A stretch of 64,000 nt of DNA from assembly GCF_000218685.1 (NCBI RefSeq), contig NW_006763301.1:1316214-1380213 (forward strand), written 5' to 3'. This DNA is from Serpula lacrymans var. lacrymans S7.9. Taxonomy: Eukaryota; Basidiomycota; Agaricomycetes; Boletales; Serpulaceae. Below are positions 42,159 to 50,418 of this stretch, one piece after another (within the stretch, counting starts at the first letter, position 1; every line of letters starts with the position of its first letter). Made by a program: the position numbers and the translations under genes. A model generated the notes under the pieces. That model did no database searches. It was not told where the DNA came from and saw only the letters and a program-made list of their open reading frames with translations.

Positions 42159-43242
42159 ATGACGACGGCAGCATTCGGAGAATGGCGAGGTCCGCGCGAA
42201 GAGCGGGACACACCAGAAATGGGGATGGGAGAATTATGGGACGCGCTCCCGCCGCTAGAACCCCAACCCCCGACATCGCAGGAAGCTGGACTGGAACAAT
42301 ACGTTCAGACCAGGATAGAGCAGGAGCAGAAGAGGCTCCACGATTTATACGAAACACAGTTGAGAGAGGCCAAAGAAGAAGTAGACGAATTGCTAGCCAA
42401 GCTGAGGTTAGCTACGTCGAGTTCTTCTACGTCCGCTCCAGCCGCATCCGCACCGCCGCCACCCACTACGCAGCCGAAGCGCGTAGACAGAACCAGAACG
42501 GCTCTCCAGAAGCCTGAGAACTTTGATGGAGACCGAAAGAAGTATAAGGCTTTCCGCGAAGCCTTGATGCTTAATTTTGAAGATGACGAAGAGTATTTCG
42601 CGGATGAAAGAAGGAAGATCGCTTACGTGCTTTCTTTTATGACAGGAGGAGCAGCGGCTGCTTTTAGAACAGAGTGGATGGAAACGAAGATGGCAAGGAG
42701 GATGTGAGGAGAAAGCATCAAAACCACTTACGAGAATTTTGAGTGGTTCGCTACAAAGATGGAGACTCGGTTCAAGAACGTTCACGAGCAACTCGCCGCC
42801 CGCAACGACATTATGATCTTGCGACAAGGAAAAAACACGGCCGAGAAGCACTTTGAACACTTCGAGGAACTGAGGAGGGAGGCTAGCTACCTCCAAGTAG
42901 CCAATGAGGATTTCCTCATTTCACTTTTACGTAGGAACATGAACGAACCCCTGGTCAATCAGGTAATATACGGCGGCCGAGAGCCGGCCAACTACGAAGA
43001 ATGGAAGAAGGAACTGATCCGCATCGACTACTTGTGGCGTCATAGAGAGGTGGAGAAAGAGAGCTTCAGGAGTACGGAGAGAAAGAAGCAAGACGGAGGA
43101 GGAAAGACGACCGAACCAAAGGTCGAGAGAAAGAAGGATGCAACCGGGTACCTATATACCCAATCCGGTGACCCCATGAAGGTCGACAAAGCAGAGTACC
43201 GACAGAAGGGACTTTGCTACCGGTGCGGTGAAAAGGGACATC
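42159..43242 (+). pseudogene. Family C gag, with premature stop, cut by element E
   Basis: Starts ATG 42159 (MTTAAFGEWRG). A coiled-coil-like N-terminus (residues about 50-90) leads to the capsid region (KPENFDGDRKKYKAF, ADERRKIAYVLSFM), an in-frame TGA at 42705-42707, then RLRRNMNEP-type capsid sequence and the first half of a CCHC knuckle (CYRCGEKGH). Element E entered inside the knuckle. The rest of the knuckle and the C-terminus are at 50304-50418. Another open frame (41969-42517) overlaps the start and may be chance. Confidence 0.88.
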
Positions 43243-43601
43243 TATAACGACTGAGTTGCACTACTGGAAGAAACCAGGCAACTCAACGTCAATCTCTAGC
43301 AAGTAGTTGAACAAGTGTATAAAGACGAAATCAAAAGCTAAGGTATGTACATCGTTGGGTGTCTACTTATATATGTAAGAACTCATGTCAGCCATGAGGC
43401 GCTGACTGATAGACATGAGGATGTATCGTGTTTAGCTTGGTAAGATGATTGGTAAGTGATTATGTGACTTAGGGTCACATGATGAGATAAGAAGATAAGA
43501 TAAGGAAAGCTACGTGATAAGATAAGGAGAGATGAGTGTTTCTACGTCAGAGTTGGAGATGAAAGGTGAAGTATTAGGTGTAGGAGAAGAGGATCGTGAC
43601 A
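43243..43601 (-). mobile_element. 3' LTR of element E
   Basis: 359 bp. On the minus strand TGTCACGATCC to CGTTATA, so the 3' end is not the usual CA; the target duplications fix the boundary. GTCAGC/GCTGAC element at 43387-43409. Confidence 0.95.
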
Positions 43602-46600
43602 TTACCCCCCTTTTTAGGACTTTCGTCCCGAAAGGTTTGTTCAAGTTTGCCATTTTCCCAGTTAAATATCCTATTTTTATGGGAAAATTCTGTAAAGTTT
43701 TCGAACGGTTGATAATGAAGTAAGAAATTGATTCGGCGTGGAGCAGATGGGAAGTGATCATGGAAGTCTTTGACTAGTTCTGGCGAATTTTTGACATTTC
43801 GCTCAGGTTCCCATGTTCGTTCTTCCTTTCCATATCCTTTCCAATGTACCAGGTATTCTAACTTGTCACGTTTCAATCGTGAGTCAAGTATTTGTTCTAC
43901 TTTGTATTCTCTTTGTCCGTCAACTTCAGCGGGGGGTGGAGGTTTTGGTTTCTTTTGACCAGGAAAGGTTGGTTCTTTATAGGGATGGAGGATTTTTTCG
44001 TTGAATACTGGATATACGTTTTTCCATTTTCCGGGTAGTTTTAATTTGTAAGCGGCCGGTCCGGTTTTCTTTTCGACTACAAATGGTCCGTGTCGTTTAT
44101 CATCCAGTTTCTTTGATGGTCGATCAGTTGTGATGTGCTCGGCTTCTACATAAACCCTGTCTCCTGGTTCATATTCAAGACTTTCCTTTTTTGTTTTGTC
44201 ATATGATCTCTTCATAATCTCGGCTGCCTTTGCCAGAGATTTTTCTGCTTCTTCCCTTGTTTCTTTCATTCTTTCTACGAACTCTTCCGCACTCTCACTC
44301 TTTACTCCTTTCCTAATTCCTTCTACTATTTTTGGGTGTTGCCCATTATTTAAATAAAAAGGACTGAAGCCGGTAGCTGAATGTTCTTTATTGTTATAGG
44401 AGAATTCTGCTAATGGTAACCAGTCTGCCCAATCGTCTTGTTTATGGTTAACAAAGATTCGGAGATATTGTTCTATCTCTTGATTAATCCTCTCTGTTTG
44501 ACCATCGGTTTGTGGGTGATAAGCAGTTGATGGGTTTCCCTTTATACCTAGCATTGTGTAGAGATCCTTCATAAAATTAGAGACAAATTGGACTCCTCGA
44601 TCTGAGATGATCTTATCGGGTAATCCATGAAGTTTAAATATATTGTCTCTGAATAGTCTCGCTACTCCTTCTGAGTTCAACTCAGCATGTGTTGGCATAA
44701 TCCTGATCATTTTTGAAAAGCGATCAACAACTACCATGATAGTGTTGTAACCCTTCGATTCTGGTAATGGTCCTATGAGATCCGTTGATATGATTTGCCA
44801 GGGGCGGCTTGGAATCTCATTCGGATGTAACGGTGCGGCCTTTTTCTGATGATCTGTTTTTGTTCTTTGACAGGTTTCGCATCCGGTTACGTATTCTTGG
44901 ACGTCTTTGTCCATATATGGCCACCAGTACCATCGGGTAATCAATTCCTTTGTTTTATACCGGCCTGGGTGACCAGCTATTGGGGAATCATGATTGTCTC
45001 TTATGATCGTTTCTCTGAGTTTTCGGTCCTTTGGGACATACATGCGACCTTTGAAGTAGATGAGTCCTTCATCGGTCCACCAGCCGTCTTGGCGGTTGTC
45101 TATTTTGTCCTTGACCTTTTGAACGAGTTCGTCAATGTTGTTCATCCTTTTATGAATCCATCTTGTGATCTCTATGTTTTTGGCATCGTCAACTGCTATC
45201 TGTTGCCTTTTTTCGTGTGATAGAGTCATATTAATGGAGAATAGTTCTGGTTTCAATAAGGTAACATTTTCGTTATCATTCTTTCCTTCGTCATGGTCTG
45301 ATCGTCTGGATAATAGATCGGCTTTGATGTGAGTAGCGCCTGGCTTGTGATGTAATGTGAAATGATAATTGGCCAGTTCGCTAACCCATCTTGCTTGTCG
45401 TCTATTAAGCTTCTGAGGTTGTTTAAAATATGTTAGGTTCTGATGATCAGTCCAGATCTCGAACTCTTTCGCGGCGTCCATTAGGTAATGGCGCCATTCC
45501 TCTAAAGCCGTCATAATAGCCAATAGTTCTTTATCATATATCTCGTAGTTTCTTTCAGTTGGATTGAGAGATTTAGATAGATAAGCTATTGGTTTCCAGA
45601 CTTCATTTTGCTCTTGAGAGAGTACTGCTCCTAGAGCATAGTCGCTACTATCCGCTTCTACTCGGTATTGACCGTCATTGGTCGGGAGTGCTAATACGGG
45701 GGTTGTGCTTATCCTTCTTTTTATCTCTTCGAAGGCTTCTTTTTGTTCTTTTCCCCATATAAACTCTTCTTTACCGGTCAGTTTAGTAAGCGGTTTCGCT
45801 ATTGATCCGAATCCTTCGATAAACCTTCTATAGAAGTTAACGAATCCTAAAAAGGCTTGCACATGTTTCTTCGTTTTGCACTCTGGCCAATCTAGGATTC
45901 CCTTCACCCTAATCGGGTCCATGCGTATTTCGTTTTCCGAGATGATTAATCCCAGATATTCTGTTTCTGTTTCTTCGAAATCGCATTTTTCCGGTTTTAG
46001 GTATAGATGGTGTTTTCGTAAGATCTGAAGTACACGTCGCGTCATTGCTCGGTGTTCCTCTATCGTCTTTGTGAAGATCATAATATCGTCCAGATAGATC
46101 ACTACTTTTCCTTCATCAATTAGGTCTTTGAATATAGAATTCATCATAGTTTGGAATGTAGCTGGTGAATTTGTTAATCCAAAGAACATTACTAACGGTT
46201 CGAACAGGCCGCGATTTGTTCTAAATGCAGCCTTGTGTTCGTCTCCTTCCTTGATCCGAATGTTATTATATCCCCATCTTATGTCAAGTTTTGTGAAATA
46301 CTTGGCGCCTCTGAGCTTGTCTACAAGTTCATTAATCAGAGGTAATGGATATCGGTTTTTTATGGTGATTTCATTTAATTTTCGGTAATCTTGTACGGGT
46401 CGGAGTTTGCCGTCTTTCTTTTTGATGAAGAAAAATGGTGAAGCAATCGGAGATTTACTAGGTCTGATGCGTCCTGAGTCTAAGTTCTCTTTTAGGAATG
46501 CATCTAACTGTTCTTGTTCTCCTAGTGCTAATGGATAAACCTTACAGTCTATCGTATGATCGCCTGGTATCAGTTCGATTGCATGGTCCCATTGTCTTCT

Positions 46601-48064
46601 TTCAGGGAGGGCGTCAAATTCTTTTTTGTCAAAGACATCTTTGAATTCATGAAGGTATTTTGGTACAATGCCTTCGAATCCACCTGTTTTCTGGTCTTTT
46701 CCTGCTGCTTCGGCAAGTTGTTGTGCAGTCGTGCCGTGAGCGCGGATATGGTGCATGACGTCAGGAATGGATGTGTCTTCAACGTTTAAGAAATTGAATT
46801 GGATAATTTTATCCCCCTCTTCAAGATTGACCTCCGGGCAATACATTTCCAGATCTTCTTCAGGATCAAAGAATCTTACCATCATGTTGCAGTCTGATGG
46901 ACATCTATTGAAGTCTAATTGTGACATGTTCCAGTCTATCGTGGGATTGTGTTTCTTTAACCATTCATGGCCTAGGAACATCCTGCCAGTTCCAAGATTG
47001 GTAACGGCTAGCTGGAGTCTTTCGGCGTGGTCGTTAATCTCCACCAATATTTCCACGAATTCTTTAATACTGCCGTCTCGGTTTAGAGTGCCGTCAGCAT
47101 TGTAGACTGGGATTGGTCTAGGGATTCTATGCCTTTCATATCCCTGTTCTTCAACAAATTTGTTATCTATGCAACTTCCGGTACAGCCACTGTCTAGTAA
47201 TGCCTCAATCGTCGTTGATTGATGGGATGCAAGGTTTGTTAGTCTGCAGGTGATGTTCATCTGGTTTCCCTGAGTGCCTCTAATGAATTGCTTAGGCTTC
47301 TTCAGTTCTTCCAGTGCTAATACCGTTTCGTGAATTGGTAAAGCATTCAGTTCTTTTATCAAGTCTGCATTGACTTCCAATCCTCTTTTTCTATGGGTCC
47401 AACTACTGAGAATACCAATAGATCTTTCTTCCTTTTGGTCTCGTAGTCTTTCCGCTATCCAGGCAGCTGTCCATGGTGTTTTCTGATTCTTTTTATCTAG
47501 GTTTTTATTAGAGGTGTTCCTGACCTCTTTGGAGCTGGTCGAAGCATCAGTTTCGGTTACGCTACCCAATTGAGTCGTAACATTCTGTGCTTCAGTTGTC
47601 TCCTTCGTAGTTGCTGCGCTTTTCGTGGCCCTTTCCCCTTTAGGTACCTTGTGCGCCGCTTCCTGTGCTGCGCTTTTCTCTTTCGAGTGCGCCGCTTCCT
47701 GTGCTGTGCCTTTCTCTTTCGAGTGCGCCGCTTCCTGTGCTGCGCCTTTCTCTTTCGAGTGCGCCACTTCCTGTGCTGTGCCTTTCTCTTTCGAGTGCAC
47801 CGCTTCCTGTGCTGCGCCTTTCTCTTTCGAGTGCGCCGCTTCCTGTTTGGGAATCTTTTCAACACGTTTCCCTTTCAGGTTCTCCTCTTTCATAGATTGT
47901 TCCTTTCGTTTCAAATCTTGTGCATCTTTAAATAAAGCAATATCATTTTCATCGTTACTGGTACATGTGGCATCAAGATTTTCAACAGGTAGGAGGGCAT
48001 ATCTATTTACAAAGTTCTTTGGCACAGTCTGGCAAGGAGTCGCAGCTGGCCTTCTTAAAAACCC
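43574..48064 (-). CDS. Family E pol polyprotein (about 1490 aa)
   Basis: Open from the slip site GGGTTTT at 48058-48064 to a stop 28 bases inside the 3' LTR. A linker of ~190 residues with five to six copies of a 12-residue repeat (AHSKEKGxAQEA) is followed by protease (LLDSGCTGSCID), reverse transcriptase (YRKLNE, FGLTNSPATFQ, YLDDIMIF), RNase H (ADSSDYALGAVL, YEIYDKELLAIM, RRQARW), integrase zinc finger (H...H...CETCQRTK), DDE core (STDLIGPLPE, ISDRGVQF, NQEIEQYL), GPY/F (HGPFVVEKKT) and chromodomain (YKVEQILDSRLKRD...HWKGYGKEERTWEP). All catalytic residues are present, so it could supply proteins to related defective copies such as C. Confidence 0.95.
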   Translation of the reverse strand, partial: GFLRRPAATPCQTVPKNFVNRYALLPVENLDATCTSNDENDIALFKDAQDLKRKEQSMKEENLKGKRVEKIPKQEAAHSKEKGAAQEAVHSKEKGTAQEVAHSKEKGAAQEAAHSKEKGTAQEAAHSKEKSAAQEAAHKVPKGERATKSAATTKETTEAQNVTTQLGSVTETDASTSSKEVRNTSNKNLDKKNQKTPWTAAWIAERLRDQKEERSIGILSSWTHRKRGLEVNADLIKELNALPIHETVLALEELKKPKQFIRGTQGNQMNITCRLTNLASHQSTTIEALLDSGCTGSCIDNKFVEEQGYERHRIPRPIPVYNADGTLNRDGSIKEFVEILVEINDHAERLQLAVTNLGTGRMFLGHEWLKKHNPTIDWNMSQLDFNRCPSDCNMMVRFFDPEEDLEMYCPEVNLEEGDKIIQFNFLNVEDTSIPDVMHHIRAHGTTAQQLAEAAGKDQKTGGFEGIVPKYLHEFKDVFDKKEFDALPERRQWDHAIELIPGDHTIDCKVYPLALGEQEQLDAFLKENLDSGRIRPSKSPIASPFFFIKKKDGKLRPVQDYRKLNEITIKNRYPLPLINELVDKLRGAKYFTKLDIRWGYNNIRIKEGDEHKAAFRTNRGLFEPLVMFFGLTNSPATFQTMMNSIFKDLIDEGKVVIYLDDIMIFTKTIEEHRAMTRRVLQILRKHHLYLKPEKCDFEETETEYLGLIISENEIRMDPIRVKGILDWPECKTKKHVQAFLGFVNFYRRFIEGFGSIAKPLTKLTGKEEFIWGKEQKEAFEEIKRRISTTPVLALPTNDGQYRVEADSSDYALGAVLSQEQNEVWKPIAYLSKSLNPTERNYEIYDKELLAIMTALEEWRHYLMDAAKEFEIWTDHQNLTYFKQPQKLNRRQARWVSELANYHFTLHHKPGATHIKADLLSRRSDHDEGKNDNENVTLLKPELFSINMTLSHEKRQQIAVDDAKNIEITRWIHKRMNNIDELVQKVKDKIDNRQDGWWTDEGLIYFKGRMYVPKDRKLRETIIRDNHDSPIAGHPGRYKTKELITRWYWWPYMDKDVQEYVTGCETCQRTKTDHQKKAAPLHPNEIPSRPWQIISTDLIGPLPESKGYNTIMVVVDRFSKMIRIMPTHAELNSEGVARLFRDNIFKLHGLPDKIISDRGVQFVSNFMKDLYTMLGIKGNPSTAYHPQTDGQTERINQEIEQYLRIFVNHKQDDWADWLPLAEFSYNNKEHSATGFSPFYLNNGQHPKIVEGIRKGVKSESAEEFVERMKETREEAEKSLAKAAEIMKRSYDKTKKESLEYEPGDRVYVEAEHITTDRPSKKLDDKRHGPFVVEKKTGPAAYKLKLPGKWKNVYPVFNEKILHPYKEPTFPGQKKPKPPPPAEVDGQREYKVEQILDSRLKRDKLEYLVHWKGYGKEERTWEPERNVKNSPELVKDFHDHFPSAPRRINFLLHYQPFENFTEFSHKNRIFNWENGKLEQTFRDESPKKGGNVTILFSYT
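47640..47860 (-). repeat. 36-bp coding minisatellite in family E pol linker
   Basis: About five and a half tandem copies of a 36-bp unit, in frame, encoding AHSKEKG[T/A]AQEA. Copies differ at a few positions (GCG/GTG, ACC/ACT). The unit size keeps the frame, so copy number can change without breaking pol. Confidence 0.85.
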
Positions 48065-49269
48065 TGGAGCAAGTTAGCTCGTTCTTCTTCTGGCATTGCT
48101 TCTAACATTGCTCGGAGATCGAATTTTGGTTTTTGTGGTATTTGTCCATTTTGATGGTCTCTGGCCCTATGGCCCTTCTCTCCGCATTTGAAGCAGCGTC
48201 CTTCGGTTCGGAACTTCTGCTTGTCTAATTCCATCTCTTTTCCGGCCCCGGTGTATAGTGTACCCGTGCCGTCTTTCTTCGCTTCCACCGTCTCGGTCTT
48301 CCTCTCCGAAGCACCCTTCTCTTGGTATCTTCCATTGGGTCCCCGGTTCCCTGTACCGGAGCTGCCGCTGGTTGATCCTCTCAACATCCGCTCGTTCTCT
48401 ACTTGGTCTCGCCACAATTGGTCGTTTGTGACGATCCTCGTCTTCCACTCTATATATGTTGTGGGAACGTTTCCACTATAAATGATCTGTTTTATGAGCG
48501 GACCATTTATGTTATTCCTGATCAGTGTGATCAAGAATTGTTCGTTCCGTTTGGTATCGTAGCCGGCCCGTCTTCTCAACTCTTCGAATTTTACAAAGAA
48601 CTCTTGGGCCGTTAGAGTTCCTTGTTTTTTGTATATAATTTCGTATCTCGCTCTTTCTTCTTCGTGTGTGTCAGCGAAATGGTCTTTGAGGGTCCTCTCA
48701 AAGTGAGCCCAGCTCTCTAAGAGGGTGATCTCTCCTGCATCTGACCTTTCCTCTGCGATCTTCCTCCTCTCTACCCACTCTGTTCTCAGGGCCGCTGCTG
48801 CCCCTATACTCATATAGGATAAGGCGAAGCTTATCCGGTTCCTTTCTCTGGAGAAGTATGCTGTGTTTGCACTAAAATGGAGTTCTAATGACTCCGAGAA
48901 GCTTCGAAACTTCTTCTTGTCTCCGTCATAAGGTTCCGGCTTTGCTAATGCCGTTTTCCTAAACTCTGCTTCTTGTGCGCGTGGCAGGCCCATCCCTGAA
49001 GGCTGCCTCCTTTCGCTCTCTGCGAGCCTTCTGCGCAAGTCTCTTACTTCTTCGTCTTTCGATGAGAACCTTTCTTCCCATAATTCGTTGTTGTCTGCGA
49101 TCGCGCTGTTGACCGCCGCCAAGATGATGTTCTGCAGGTTCTGCATTTGCTGCTGGTTGGTTGCCGGCGATGGTTCGCGCGGCTGAATATGCGGTAACGC
49201 GTCCCGCAAATCTGACATGTCGGTGCTCTCGGCCATGTCTGGGTTCTCTCGATATGTGTCGTAAGACAT
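48055..49269 (-). CDS. Family E gag (404 aa)
   Basis: Start ATG 49269 (MSYDTYRENPDMAES). A helical N-terminus is followed by a capsid-like domain (KPEPYDGDKKKFRSF, ERNRISFALSYMS, QEFFVKFEELRRRAGY, WKTRIVTNDQLWRDQ), a basic linker and one CCHC knuckle (CFKCGEKGHRARDH, where the last position is His in place of Cys, which may still bind zinc). It ends LLQGF-stop directly after GGGTTTT. It forms the virus-like particle of the element. Confidence 0.93.
   Translation of the reverse strand: MSYDTYRENPDMAESTDMSDLRDALPHIQPREPSPATNQQQMQNLQNIILAAVNSAIADNNELWEERFSSKDEEVRDLRRRLAESERRQPSGMGLPRAQEAEFRKTALAKPEPYDGDKKKFRSFSESLELHFSANTAYFSRERNRISFALSYMSIGAAAALRTEWVERRKIAEERSDAGEITLLESWAHFERTLKDHFADTHEEERARYEIIYKKQGTLTAQEFFVKFEELRRRAGYDTKRNEQFLITLIRNNINGPLIKQIIYSGNVPTTYIEWKTRIVTNDQLWRDQVENERMLRGSTSGSSGTGNRGPNGRYQEKGASERKTETVEAKKDGTGTLYTGAGKEMELDKQKFRTEGRCFKCGEKGHRARDHQNGQIPQKPKFDLRAMLEAMPEEERANLLQGF
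48058..48064 (-). promoter_or_regulatory. Putative -1 frameshift site GGGTTTT (family E)
   Basis: Register caG GGT TTT TAA relative to gag. After a -1 slip the pol frame continues without a stop. Same position as in families A and C. Confidence 0.7.
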
Positions 49270-49539
49270 TTAGGGATGATGTGGGGGATGGTGATAGGAA
49301 TGATAGGGTTGGGGTGATTCGTTCTTGTTTTATAGTCGGCCCGGGATAGGGCAGAATCGGGATCTGGTAGGAATATGGTGGCAAAGGGCATTCAAAAAAG
49401 TTCCCCAGATGACAAATCTGGATCAACACTTCTTTAATGAAGATCCCTTTTTCTGTCTTTCCTTCTGCTTATGGGTTCCTCTTCTGTCCCCACCTAACGT
49501 GTATGGTAACTATCTATTTATAGTACCAGTGTTCTATAG

Positions 49540-49639
49540 NNNNNNNNNNNNNNNNNNNNNNNNNNNNNNNNNNNNNNNNNNNNNNNNNNNNNNNNNNNNN
49601 NNNNNNNNNNNNNNNNNNNNNNNNNNNNNNNNNNNNNNN
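49540..49639. other. Assembly gap (100 N)
   Basis: Exactly 100 undetermined bases in the leader of element E, between the small membrane ORF and gag. The length is probably a placeholder, so the element size is approximate. Confidence 0.98.
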
Positions 49640-49646
49640 TTGTTAG

Positions 49647-49913
49647 CTAATAGAACCTTAGCGACTCCACGTCACTAAGTTCTCTAAGTACGGGATTGTG
49701 GGGGCGGGTGATGGGAGATAGAGGGATGGTTTCGAAAGATGAGTTAGATGGTGACGGTTGGATGAAGGTGATTATAGTGGATGGGCGAGTGATAGGAGAT
49801 GTGATTTGAGAGAGGGGTGTGGTGAGGCGAATGTATAGTTTGAGTAGAACGAAGAATAGGGTGATGATAACGGGGGTTAGGATGATGATTAGGATAGCCT
49901 TTGTTTCTGTCAT
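49647..49913 (-). CDS. Small membrane protein upstream of gag, family E (88 aa)
   Basis: ATG 19 bases after the primer site. An N-terminal membrane segment (AILIIILTPVIITLFFVLL, residues about 6-24) leads to KLYIRLT, the motif ITSPITRPSTII, a Ser/Pro-rich part with IPLSP, and a terminal RFY just before the N gap. It is homologous to 41491-41751 of element C in the same location. The position suggests translation from the 5' end of element RNA, with gag reached by other means such as splicing, reinitiation or an internal start. Function unknown. Confidence 0.65.
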   Translation of the reverse strand: MTETKAILIIILTPVIITLFFVLLKLYIRLTTPLSQITSPITRPSTIITFIQPSPSNSSFETIPLSPITRPHNPVLRELSDVESLRFY

Positions 49914-49931
49914 CAACTAGGTGCTCTTTAC

Positions 49932-50075
49932 TAGCTTTTGATTATATAACGACTGAGTTGCACTACTGGAAGAAACCAGGCAACTCAACGTCAATCTCTA
50001 GCAAGTAGTTGAACAAGTGTATAAAGACGAAATCAAAAGCTAAGGTATGTACATCGTTGGGTGTCTACTTATATA
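49932..50075 (-). promoter_or_regulatory. Element E core promoter, start motif and self-priming site
   Basis: On the minus strand TATATAAG starts at 50075 and TAGCTTTTGATT at 50042 (33 bp later). One base after the LTR, the complement AATCAAAAGCTA occupies 49943-49932: 12 nt, exact. Confidence 0.76.
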
Positions 50076-50303
50076 TGTAAGAACTCATGTCAGCCATGAG
50101 GCGCTGACTGATAGACATGAGGATGTATCGTGTTTAGCTTGGTAAGATGATTGGTAAGTGATTATGTGACTTAGGGTCACATGATGAGATAAGAAGATAA
50201 GATAAGGAAAGCTACGTGATAAGATAAGGAGAGATGAGTGTTTCTACGTCAGAGTTGGAGATGAAAGGTGAAGTATTAGGTGTAGGAGAAGAGGATCGTG
50301 ACA
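49945..50303 (-). mobile_element. 5' LTR of element E
   Basis: 359 bp, no difference from 43243-43601 seen by eye. GTCAGC/GCTGAC element at 50089-50111, a TCACATGA E-box-like site near 50175. Confidence 0.95.
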
Positions 50304-50418
50304 ACATCGGTCCTTCGAATGCAAAAAGGAGGCACAAGCAAAGCCTCAGTTTAACGTGAGAGAATTCCTGCAGAAGATGACTGCAGAAGAAAGAGCAAAA
50401 GTCCTCCAGGGTTTTTGA
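50304..50418 (+). pseudogene. Family C gag, 3' remainder
   Basis: Completes the zinc knuckle (HRSFEC) and the gag C-terminus (FNVREFLQKMTAEERAK...LQGF) with the stop TGA at 50416-50418. It is separated from its 5' part by element E. Confidence 0.88.
50409..50415 (+). promoter_or_regulatory. Putative -1 frameshift site GGGTTTT (family C)
   Basis: Register caG GGT TTT TGA. The -1 frame is open into pol. Third independent occurrence of the same arrangement in the window. Confidence 0.7.

Larger units (their letters stand above)
43243..50303 (-). mobile_element. Nested Ty3/gypsy retrotransposon, family E (7.1 kb, largely intact)
   Basis: Inserted in the opposite orientation inside gag of element C, with target duplications ACATC (43238-43242, 50304-50308). 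Paired 359-bp LTRs show no difference by eye. Order on the minus strand: 5' LTR, self-complementary primer site, small membrane ORF, leader (with the 100-N gap), gag, -1 slip site, pol, polypurine tract (AAAAGGGGGGTAA), 3' LTR. gag and pol are uninterrupted. It is the youngest datable event in the window, since it entered element C after C was in place. Confidence 0.96.

Noticed and set aside
41969..42517. 182-codon ORF overlapping the start of family C gag
   Set aside because: Element E has no recognisable homologue at the same place, and the 3' half is an out-of-frame reading of gag; kept only as a remark.
47640..47860. Regular 36-bp repeats, CRISPR-like at first sight
   Set aside because: Units are contiguous without spacers, in frame within gypsy pol, and the window is eukaryotic.
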